Shown here one piece after another: positions 52,594 to 58,253 of a stretch of DNA of 58,253 nucleotides. This stretch comes from Rufibacter roseus (GTDB taxonomy: Bacteria; Bacteroidota; Bacteroidia; Cytophagales; Hymenobacteraceae), in contig NZ_LRML01000020.1 of NCBI RefSeq assembly GCF_001647285.1, positions 1 through 58,253 of the forward strand. Direction: 5' to 3'. The translations under genes were made by a program, and so were the position numbers. The notes beneath the pieces were generated by a model. That model was not told the DNA's origin. It was given only the letters and a program-made list of their open reading frames with translations, and did not search any database. Positions within the stretch are counted from its first letter, which is position 1. Each line of letters begins with the position of its first letter.

Positions 52594-53254
52594 ATTCTCC
52601 TTTTATAGCTTTTGTGGTAAACGTGTGCACCAGCTCTTCCAGTGTGCCGTTCAGGGTTTCCTCAAACATCTTGCTGATTTCGCGGCTCACGGAGGCCATT
52701 CGGTCAGGCCCGAAGTATTCTTTGAACTGCTCCAGCGTCTTGAGCACCCGGTGCGGCGACTCGTAGAAGATCATGGTTCGTTCTTCCTGCGCCAGGCTCT
52801 GAAGCCGCGTCTGCCGCCCTTTCTTCACAGGCAGAAATCCTTCAAAGGTAAACCTGTCGGTACTGAAGCCTGATTTAACCAGAGCGGGCACAAAAGCGGT
52901 AGGGCCGGGCAGGCATTCAATCTTCAGCCCCTCCTGCACACACGCTCTTACTAACAAAAACCCAGGGTCAGAAATTCCCGGCGTGCCGGCATCAGAGACC
53001 ATGGCCATTTTCTCGCCTTTCTTCAGGCGCTCCACCAAATGCGCCACGGCTTTATGCTCGTTGTGCAGGTGGTGGCTGTGCATGCGCTTGTCAATGCCCA
53101 GGTGGTTCAGAAGTTTGCCGCTCGTGCGCGTATCTTCGGCTAAAATTACGTCTACTTCTTTCAGTACTCTAATGGCCCGCAGCGTAATATCCTCTAGGTT
53201 TCCTATAGGCGTGGGCACTAAATAAAGACAGGTTTCTTCAACTGGTTCGGCCAT
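52565..53254 (-). CDS. rsmI: 16S rRNA (cytidine1402-2'-O)-methyltransferase
   Basis: A 229-residue SAM-dependent tetrapyrrole-methylase-fold enzyme that 2'-O-methylates C1402 of 16S rRNA in the decoding centre. Motifs are LYLVPTPIGNLEDITLRA, AEDTRTSGKLL, SDAGTPGISDPG, LPGPTAFVPAL and FYESPHR, as expected. It opens the rsmI-lnt pair. A TATCTTTG element ends 4 nt before its ATG, suggesting a leaderless mRNA. Confidence 0.97.
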   Translation of the reverse strand: MAEPVEETCLYLVPTPIGNLEDITLRAIRVLKEVDVILAEDTRTSGKLLNHLGIDKRMHSHHLHNEHKAVAHLVERLKKGEKMAMVSDAGTPGISDPGFLLVRACVQEGLKIECLPGPTAFVPALVKSGFSTDRFTFEGFLPVKKGRQTRLQSLAQEERTMIFYESPHRVLKTLEQFKEYFGPDRMASVSREISKMFEETLNGTLEELVHTFTTKAIKGEFVIVVQGNK

Positions 53255-53258
53255 AGGC

Positions 53259-53266
53259 CAAAGATA
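53259..53266 (-). promoter_or_regulatory. -7 element directly before rsmI
   Basis: TATCTTTG on the minus strand ends only 4 nt from the ATG at 53254, so transcription would begin at or beside the start codon. Confidence 0.5.
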
Positions 53267-53274
53267 CGAAAAAA

Positions 53275-53306
53275 GAGTCTTGAGTTATGAGTCGCGAGTC
53301 TTGAGT
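53275..53306. repeat. short direct repeat GAGTCTTGAGT
   Basis: GAGTCTTGAGT occurs at 53275-53285 and 53296-53306, with a further GAGT unit between. A small tandem-like array upstream of rsmI. Confidence 0.5.
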
Positions 53307-53314
53307 CAGGAATG

Positions 53315-53352
53315 CGTTTCCGAGGTGGTTTTCAGAAAAGAGGCCTAAAACG
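53315..53352. repeat. CTGTTTT palindrome family, copy 21 (degenerate)
   Basis: CGTTTCCGAGGTGGTTTTCAG on the left and GAGGCCTAAAACG on the right. It ends 2 nt from the pterin dehydratase stop. Confidence 0.6.
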
Positions 53353-53353
53353 T

Positions 53354-53602
53354 TTATCCTTGCCTAAACCTATTGGCTAATTCATCTATTAGTTGAGCCA
53401 GCGCATGGTCTTTGGCTGTAACGGTGTTACCGGCAGAATGCGTGGTAAGCTTTATCTCGACTTGATTATACATGTTGCTCCACCACGGATGGTGATCCAA
53501 TTCCTCGGCCACGGCGGCTATCTCCGTCATGAAAGCGAAAGCTTGCTGAAAGTCTTTGAAGATGAATTTCTTAAAAAGTGAATGGTTCTCTTCTCTCCAC
53601 AT
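53354..53602 (-). CDS. 4a-hydroxytetrahydrobiopterin dehydratase
   Basis: An 82-residue pterin-4a-carbinolamine dehydratase. The active-site stretch is LDHHPWWSNMYNQVEIKLTTHSAG (catalytic histidines in HHPWW and TTH), ending VTAKDHALAQLID. It recycles the pterin cofactor of aromatic amino-acid hydroxylases. No phenylalanine hydroxylase is in the window. A TAAATTTG element lies 4 nt before the ATG, again suggesting a leaderless start. Confidence 0.93.
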   Translation of the reverse strand: MWREENHSLFKKFIFKDFQQAFAFMTEIAAVAEELDHHPWWSNMYNQVEIKLTTHSAGNTVTAKDHALAQLIDELANRFRQG

Positions 53603-53606
53603 GTAG

Positions 53607-53614
53607 CAAATTTA
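53607..53614 (-). promoter_or_regulatory. -7 element directly before the pterin dehydratase gene
   Basis: TAAATTTG on the minus strand, an exact TAnnTTTG match ending 4 nt before the ATG at 53602. Confidence 0.45.
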
Positions 53615-53627
53615 TCAAATTACTCTA

Positions 53628-53666
53628 TGTTTTGGAGCTGATTTCTGAAAAGCAGGCTTAAAACAC
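53628..53666. repeat. CTGTTTT palindrome family, copy 22 (GGAGC variant)
   Basis: ATGTTTTGGAGCTGATTTCTG on the left and AGCAGGCTTAAAACAC on the right. Its GGAGCTG...TTTCTGAAAA core matches copy 1. It lies in a divergent spacer. Confidence 0.6.
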
Positions 53667-53799
53667 GTCACTTCTGCCAAAGTCCCTCGTATTCTCTTAG
53701 TACATCGCCCGTAGGCGAGATACAAGTGCGGCAATTCTCACAGCTAATTGCAAGAGCACACAAAAAACAATTAACAACCAGCAATCAACAAACTATAAG

Positions 53800-54660
53800 A
53801 TGGCAGAAGAAAAGAAACCACAGGAAGTGCCAGACCAGCACCAGAAAAGCCAGCCCGGAGATGAGCATAAGATGACGCCGGAACCGATCATCATCAGAGA
53901 CGGCTACAAAGGCAGCGAAAAATTGAAAGGCAAGAAAGCCCTGATCACCGGCGGCGACAGTGGCATTGGCCGGGCAGTAGCCGTTCATTTCGCCCGTGAG
54001 GGTGCCGATGTGGCTATTGTGTACCTCAACGAAGACAAAGACGCCCAAGACACCAAAGCCATGGTAGAAAAGGAAGGCCAGAAGTGCGTCTTAATTTCCG
54101 GTGACCTGCGCGACGCCAGTTTCTGCAAAAAGGCGGTACAGCAAGCGGTAAAGGAACTGGGCGGCCTGAATATTTTGGTAAACAATGCGGCCGAGCAGCA
54201 CGAGAAAAACGACTTGCGCGAAATTACGCCGGAGCAGCTGGAGAAAACGTTTAAAACTAACATCTTCGCCTACTTCTATGTGGCGCAAGAGGCTCTGAAC
54301 CACCTGCAGAAAGGCGATTCCATAGTCAATACCACCTCCATTACGTCTTACCGTGGATCTGGTCACTTGATGGATTACTCCGCCACCAAAGGCGCCATTA
54401 CCACCTTTACCAGATCGCTCTCGCAGAACTTGGCAGAAAAAGGCATACGCGTAAACGCCGTAGCTCCCGGCCCCATCTGGACGCCACTGATTCCGGCCAC
54501 ACTGGAAGAAGTAGGGGATTTTGGCAAAAGCCAACCTATGGGCCGACTAGGGCAACCTTCTGAAGTAGCCCCAGCCTATGTGTTTTTGGCCTCAGAAGAT
54601 GCCTCTTATATTACCGGCCAGACCATACACGTAAACGGCGGAGAGCAAATTGGCGGGTAG
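53800..54660 (+). CDS. short-chain dehydrogenase/reductase, general-stress type
   Basis: A 286-residue NAD(P)-dependent oxidoreductase. A 46-residue charged N-terminal extension precedes KKALITGGDSGIGRAVAVHFA (cofactor loop), then NILVNNAAEQ, the catalytic Ser-Tyr-Lys in NTTSITSYRGSGHLMDYSATKGAI, and NAVAPGPIWTPL. The extension and residues resemble the GsiB/YdaD/YghA group of stress-induced SDRs. The substrate is unknown. Followed by two small hydrophilic protein genes. Confidence 0.93.
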   Translation: MAEEKKPQEVPDQHQKSQPGDEHKMTPEPIIIRDGYKGSEKLKGKKALITGGDSGIGRAVAVHFAREGADVAIVYLNEDKDAQDTKAMVEKEGQKCVLISGDLRDASFCKKAVQQAVKELGGLNILVNNAAEQHEKNDLREITPEQLEKTFKTNIFAYFYVAQEALNHLQKGDSIVNTTSITSYRGSGHLMDYSATKGAITTFTRSLSQNLAEKGIRVNAVAPGPIWTPLIPATLEEVGDFGKSQPMGRLGQPSEVAPAYVFLASEDASYITGQTIHVNGGEQIGG

Positions 54661-54762
54661 ATGATCAATTCTTTGATTTAGAAACGAAAGAGAACCTACC
54701 GCTCAACCTTTCCACGTGGAAAACAGTACTTATAGAGACCATTCACCTAACGACAAACGCCT

Positions 54763-55056
54763 ATGGCAACTGAAGATAAAGAACAACACCCAAATGGTCA
54801 TGACAGACCAATACGGGTAATAGACGACACCAGTACCAACATGGACGACATGATGGCCGGACATATCATTCCGGGGGCAAATCCGCCTAAGAATGAAGCC
54901 CAGCGCGGCGGCTTCGGCAACCGTGATGGTAAAGAAGGTTACGGCTCCGACACTTCTGACGGGCCTACTGGAGTAACCGTAAACGAAGACGCAGACAGTA
55001 CCGAACATCCAAAGGACAACATGCGCACCGAGGATGAAGGCCGCGGAATACAGTAA
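54763..55056 (+). CDS. small hydrophilic, probably disordered protein
   Basis: A 97-residue protein rich in Asp, Gly, Asn, Glu and Thr with no hydrophobic core (MDDMMAGHIIPGANPPK, GGFGNRDGKEGYGSDTSDG). It does not match a family I know. It looks like an intrinsically disordered, stress-protectant type protein; the neighbouring SDR supports this only weakly. Not preceded by a clear Shine-Dalgarno. Confidence 0.65.
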   Translation: MATEDKEQHPNGHDRPIRVIDDTSTNMDDMMAGHIIPGANPPKNEAQRGGFGNRDGKEGYGSDTSDGPTGVTVNEDADSTEHPKDNMRTEDEGRGIQ

Positions 55057-55095
55057 GTGTTTTAAGCCTTCTTTTTTAAATGTTTCACTAAACTG

Positions 55096-55102
55096 AAAGG
55101 AG
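55096..55102 (+). promoter_or_regulatory. Shine-Dalgarno of the small protein at 55109
   Basis: AAAGGAG lies 6 nt before the ATG at 55109, a canonical and here unusual ribosome-binding site. Confidence 0.75.
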
Positions 55103-55108
55103 AATATT

Positions 55109-55351
55109 ATGCCTTATAAAAGCAATAATGCGAACCACCAAGGTGGCGAAAACAAAGGAGGACCAGCAAACCATGGTCAACCCAAAGCCGGAGTAAAAAC
55201 AACCGGTGGTCCAGAAGACATTAAACGTTCTGAAGACACCGTGGCAAAACATGTAAATGAGGGAGAACAGCCTACTCCGGATGCCATTACTCACCCTAAC
55301 CGGAATACTGATAAACCTAATATCGACAAGCCTGGCTACGGCGGAACCTGA
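55109..55351 (+). CDS. small hydrophilic Gly/Lys/Pro-rich protein
   Basis: An 80-residue, fully hydrophilic protein (NNANHQGGENKGGPANHG, TKRSEDT-like acidic-basic middle, HPNRNTDKPNIDKPGYGG end). Unrecognised; it resembles disordered stress proteins in composition. Reality is supported by a canonical Shine-Dalgarno 6 nt before the ATG and a terminator downstream. It follows the 97-residue gene by 52 nt and may share its transcript. Confidence 0.68.
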   Translation: MPYKSNNANHQGGENKGGPANHGQPKAGVKTTGGPEDIKRSEDTVAKHVNEGEQPTPDAITHPNRNTDKPNIDKPGYGGT

Positions 55352-55370
55352 TATTCTTATAAATCAACAG

Positions 55371-55403
55371 AAAAGCACCTTCTTTGCAGAGGGTGCTTTT
55401 TTT
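55371..55403 (+). terminator. terminator after the small hydrophilic protein genes
   Basis: AAAAGCACC (55371-55379) pairs with GGTGCTTTT (55392-55400), followed by further T residues. Confidence 0.85.
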
Positions 55404-55567
55404 GTGGCTTTGACAAGATTTAAATCTAACTTTCATTCTTCAAAAGCCCCCCCACAAACTGCCGAAATTTAAAAATCAGAAAACACACATAACTCTCTCC
55501 CGCTTCTACGTACTCAGTAGTAACCGCAATGCAGACTTAGACGCTGCGGAAAACGAAAGAGATACCC

Positions 55568-56263
55568 ATGGCCCGATACGCCATTTCTGACATACATGGC
55601 TGCCTGCGCACATTTCAGGTAATGGTTGAAGAAGTGCTGCAGATCCAGCCTCACGACCACCTGTACCTACTAGGCGACTACATCAACAAAGGCCCTGACA
55701 GCAAAGGAGTGTTAGATTACATTTTAACGCTACAGAAAAAGGGCCACCAGATCACGTGCCTTCGGGGCAATCATGACCAGCTTTTGCTTGATGCCGTAGA
55801 CGAGGGCGAAAGCAGTGTGTGGCTAAAATCAGATGAGAAAGAGAAAACTCTGGAAAGTTTTGGTGTGGAAAAACTGAAGTACGTCCCGGAGCGATATATC
55901 AGCTTTATCCGATCTATGCCGTTGCTGCTCATATTAGATGACTTTATACTAGTACATGCCGGAATAGATCTTTCGCTCAAAAACCCACTTGCCACCAGCA
56001 ACTACACCCTTATGAACACGAAGCGTATGAAAGCCTCTACTAAAAAGCTGGGAGGCAAAATTTTAGTGCATGGTCACCTTCCCCAGCCTAAATCAAAAAT
56101 TGAAAAAGCTATCAAGAAAAGAACCAAAGGCATAAACTTAGATGCTGGCTGTGTGTATTATAAAAACGAAGAGTTTGGCTACCTCTGCGCTCTTAACTTA
56201 GATTCTTTTGAAACCTATTGGCAGAAAAATATTGATCTGCCTTATGAAGTTAAGGTAAAATAG
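55568..56263 (+). CDS. PPP-type metallophosphoesterase (serine/threonine phosphatase-like)
   Basis: A 231-residue calcineurin-like phosphoesterase with all metal-site blocks: SDIHGCL (residues 7-13), GDYINKGPDSKG near residue 36, RGNHDQLLLD near residue 63, a late VHAGID and HGHLPQP. The arrangement is that of bacterial PPP phosphatases related to PrpA/ApaH. Substrates may be phosphoproteins or dinucleotides; the data do not decide. Single-gene unit. Confidence 0.92.
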   Translation: MARYAISDIHGCLRTFQVMVEEVLQIQPHDHLYLLGDYINKGPDSKGVLDYILTLQKKGHQITCLRGNHDQLLLDAVDEGESSVWLKSDEKEKTLESFGVEKLKYVPERYISFIRSMPLLLILDDFILVHAGIDLSLKNPLATSNYTLMNTKRMKASTKKLGGKILVHGHLPQPKSKIEKAIKKRTKGINLDAGCVYYKNEEFGYLCALNLDSFETYWQKNIDLPYEVKVK

Positions 56264-56747
56264 CATTGTTTCTGATAAACTTCATCTACACAATCTTACC
56301 AGCAGAATACAAGACTTTTTTTATAATCTCAATATTTTTCAGGTATGATTGAACTAAATCATAAGAATACCAATTCTTCATTCAACAGTAAGTTTTGCTT
56401 TACTTAAGTGAAGAAAATATTAATGTATATTAGAACAAGCTGGCAGGTGCCCCCACAACCAGCCTAGGCTTTAAGGCTAACCTATGTTATTAAGAGCTAA
56501 TTTATATTTAGCCTAAAAGTATCTTATTAATAAAGCGTTACCCCTTTAATTGTTTATTACCTTAGTTCTCTAATCAAACCTGTTGCATCAAGTACAATGA
56601 GAATAAGTCATTTTAGGATATACTGGGTATTTTATAAGAATTATTAAATATAATATTAATTTTACCATACCTAGAAGTAGGTATTGTAATACGGGTTTTA
56701 AATTTCTACATTTGTCACACCAATAACACGCTTAAAAAGAAAGAGTT
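56264..56747. other. AT-rich leader region of the TIG-repeat gene
   Basis: A 484-nt AT-rich spacer ending in a good promoter (56684-56714). The rest shows no recognisable feature. Confidence 0.6.
56684..56714 (+). promoter_or_regulatory. promoter of the TIG-repeat protein gene
   Basis: TTG at 56684-56686, a 20-nt gap and TACATTTG at 56707-56714 match both Bacteroidota promoter elements exactly. The ATG follows 33 nt later. Confidence 0.75.
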
Positions 56748-58253
56748 ATGACACAGCTTTTACGCAGTATCAAATTAGGGAAAGGCAGAGGGATGCGTGA
56801 AGTATGGCTCCTGCTAGGCCTATGTCTATTAGCCTGCTTTAATGTCTCGGCGCAGGTTACTAGTTTGCCAACCTCACATGGAGGCCGATGGGACAGACTT
56901 ATGACAACTGCTCCAAAAGCAGGATGGACTCATTCAGGCTTGGCAACCACAGATGCCAGTATAAATTTGGGGTCTACTGATGGTGGTAATGGTTCTACCA
57001 CTAGATCTGCTACATTTAATAATGCCGGCGCTACACTTACTATTGATTTTTCAGGTATAACCACTCAAAAACCGGGAGAGTTGAGCTTTCAAATGGCTTA
57101 CACTGGAACAAATAGTACTTATGACGGAGCATTGGTTCTGCAAGAGTTTGTTGAAGGATCTTGGAACACCATTCGAACTTTCAATAGTACTAACCCAGTA
57201 GCTAAAGCCACGTCAAGTACAGGTCCCTCTACCTCCATTACCCAGACCTTGTCATCTACAGCTACTCAAGTAAGGTTTGTGTCAAACGCTGTACCTGCAG
57301 GAGGGGCAACACTAGTGGACAAGGTAATACTAAATCCTTTAGCTGATTCTCCTGAGATTAATGTAGTAAAAGACGGAACCAATCAAGCGAATAATTCTAC
57401 TTATACTTTCCCGCAACAAAATAGGAACACTACCAGTGCACCAGCAACATTCACTATACAAAACACTGGCGCTGCTGACTTAACAGTTTCCTCTATAACT
57501 TTAGGGGGCAGTAACCCTGATCAATTTGAGATTACACAACAACCAACGTCTCCCGTTGCCGGTTCTGGTAGTACTACATTTAGCGTCGTTTTCAAACCAA
57601 CAGGCTCAGGACTAAGCAGAAGCGCTACTTTAAATTTCGTAACTAACGACACCGACGAAACAAACTATACTATAAATTTAGCAGGTACTACTACTACACT
57701 TGCTCCTGTAATTGATAATTTTAGTCCAACTTCTGGTTCTTATGGAGATTTGATAACAATCAATGGGTCTAATCTTATCAATACAGAAGTAGTATATTTT
57801 GCCAATAGTGTTGCAGCACCATTTACCATAGTAAATGATAATCAAATTACGGCTACTGTACCAGAAGGAGCTATCACAGGAAAAATACAGGTTGTCAATA
57901 ATAACGGTACTGCCGTTGCTAATAGCCCAAGTGATTTTACAGTAATTGCTCCAGCCCCAGTTATCTCCTCCTTCACGCCAACCTCGGGCCCGGTGGGCAC
58001 GGTGGTGACCGTGACGGGCTCCTACTTCTCAGAGGGCGGCGGGCTGCTCTTCTACGACGAGAGCGGGCAGTACGTATACGCCGACAACTACCAGTTCATC
58101 AGCAGCACCGAGGTAAGGGGGCAGGTGCCGGCATCCGCCGTGACCGGGCCCATTGCCGTGGAGAACGACGTGGACATCACCGACAGCGGCACTAACTTCA
58201 CCGTGACCGTGCCGGCCCCGACCATCACCTCGCTCACACCTGACGCAGGCCCG
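56748..58253 (+). CDS. large secreted adhesin-like protein with choice-of-anchor D and IPT/TIG domains (partial, 3' end missing)
   Basis: The first 502 codons of a frame still open at the window end. A signal peptide (about residues 17-38: EVWLLLGLCLLACFNVSAQ) is followed by a beta-sandwich (about 60-200). Next is a choice-of-anchor D domain (about 205-320: FTIQNTGAADLTVSSITLGG, FSVVFKPTGSG) and two IPT/TIG domains (PVIDNFSPTSGSYGDLITI and PVISSFTPTSGPVGTVVTV), with a third beginning (PTITSLTPDAGP). Such proteins are surface adhesins, often T9SS-exported; the sorting domain would lie beyond the window. The base composition changes sharply between the first and second TIG domain. Confidence 0.88.
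   Translation, partial: MTQLLRSIKLGKGRGMREVWLLLGLCLLACFNVSAQVTSLPTSHGGRWDRLMTTAPKAGWTHSGLATTDASINLGSTDGGNGSTTRSATFNNAGATLTIDFSGITTQKPGELSFQMAYTGTNSTYDGALVLQEFVEGSWNTIRTFNSTNPVAKATSSTGPSTSITQTLSSTATQVRFVSNAVPAGGATLVDKVILNPLADSPEINVVKDGTNQANNSTYTFPQQNRNTTSAPATFTIQNTGAADLTVSSITLGGSNPDQFEITQQPTSPVAGSGSTTFSVVFKPTGSGLSRSATLNFVTNDTDETNYTINLAGTTTTLAPVIDNFSPTSGSYGDLITINGSNLINTEVVYFANSVAAPFTIVNDNQITATVPEGAITGKIQVVNNNGTAVANSPSDFTVIAPAPVISSFTPTSGPVGTVVTVTGSYFSEGGGLLFYDESGQYVYADNYQFISSTEVRGQVPASAVTGPIAVENDVDITDSGTNFTVTVPAPTITSLTPDAGP

Noticed and set aside
53701..53720. TCGCC-CGTA-GGCGA mini-hairpin before the SDR gene
   Set aside because: Only 5 bp; too short to call a terminator or operator without further evidence.
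1..58253. CRISPR array, prophage, insertion sequence or known defence system
   Set aside because: No regularly spaced direct repeats, no transposase, integrase or phage structural gene, and no defence-type domain was found in any supported gene. The dispersed palindromes are irregularly spaced and so are not CRISPR.

Overview
The window looks like ordinary chromosome from a Bacteroidota, most likely Cytophagales / Hymenobacteraceae (Rufibacter, Pontibacter or Hymenobacter relatives). The assignment is inferred from gene content: a T9SS C-terminal sorting domain, a TonB-plug/macroglobulin protein, head GIN, DUF3667 and STAS/SpoIIAA-like families, TAnnTTTG-type -7 promoter elements and generally absent Shine-Dalgarno sequences. 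I see no rRNA, tRNA, CRISPR array, prophage, insertion sequence or named defence system.

Layout. 0-6.9 kb: a repeat-rich intergenic mosaic, an RlmI-like rRNA methyltransferase, an M19 dipeptidase, a 901-residue macroglobulin/TonB-plug protein and prfA. 7-19 kb: a beta-helix lipoprotein with YjbQ, a bacteriophytochrome kinase, a cyclase-family protein, SGNH esterase plus pentapeptide protein, an MBL-fold hydrolase, DUF3667, head GIN, RlpA and an alpha/beta hydrolase. 20-25.8 kb: an envelope/stress district with an SH3 protein, two Hsp20-type chaperones, two related STAS-like proteins and a DUF421 protein. 26-33 kb: a T9SS-exported beta-propeller protein, DUF2199, and class I ribonucleotide reductase (nrdB, an overlapping lipoprotein gene, nrdA). 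33.1-34.5 kb: a region with clustered DnaA-box-like sites, then rplU-rpmA. 34.6-43 kb: GNAT plus 2H phosphoesterase, RsmF-like methyltransferase, several lipoprotein or secreted unknowns, radA and a TlpA-like oxidoreductase. 43-50 kb: radical SAM/SPASM, MscS channel, PAS kinase plus receiver, and a FeoB-associated/CtaG/DUF2243 membrane cluster. 50-58 kb: inositol monophosphatase, rsmI-lnt, pterin dehydratase, an SDR with two small hydrophilic proteins, a PPP-type phosphatase and the start of a large secreted TIG-repeat protein that runs off the end.

The strongest unexplained signal is not a gene. About 22 copies of a roughly 40-bp palindrome (outer heptamers CTGTTTT / AAAACAG, inner heptamers about 11 bp further in) sit between genes, about 15 of them within roughly 65 nt of a stop codon. 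Different copies change both arms together (CTG/CAG, CCG/CGG, GCG/CGC), so pairing seems conserved rather than sequence. Other notable signals are a 38-bp direct repeat (36/38 identical) upstream of nrdB and of a tiny membrane-protein gene on the far side of nrdA, a DnaA-box cluster with an AT-rich flank between nrdB and rplU, an abrupt composition change between adjacent TIG repeats at the right edge, and canonical Shine-Dalgarno sequences limited to a few stress-type genes. All calls are from reading the sequence; no database search was possible.
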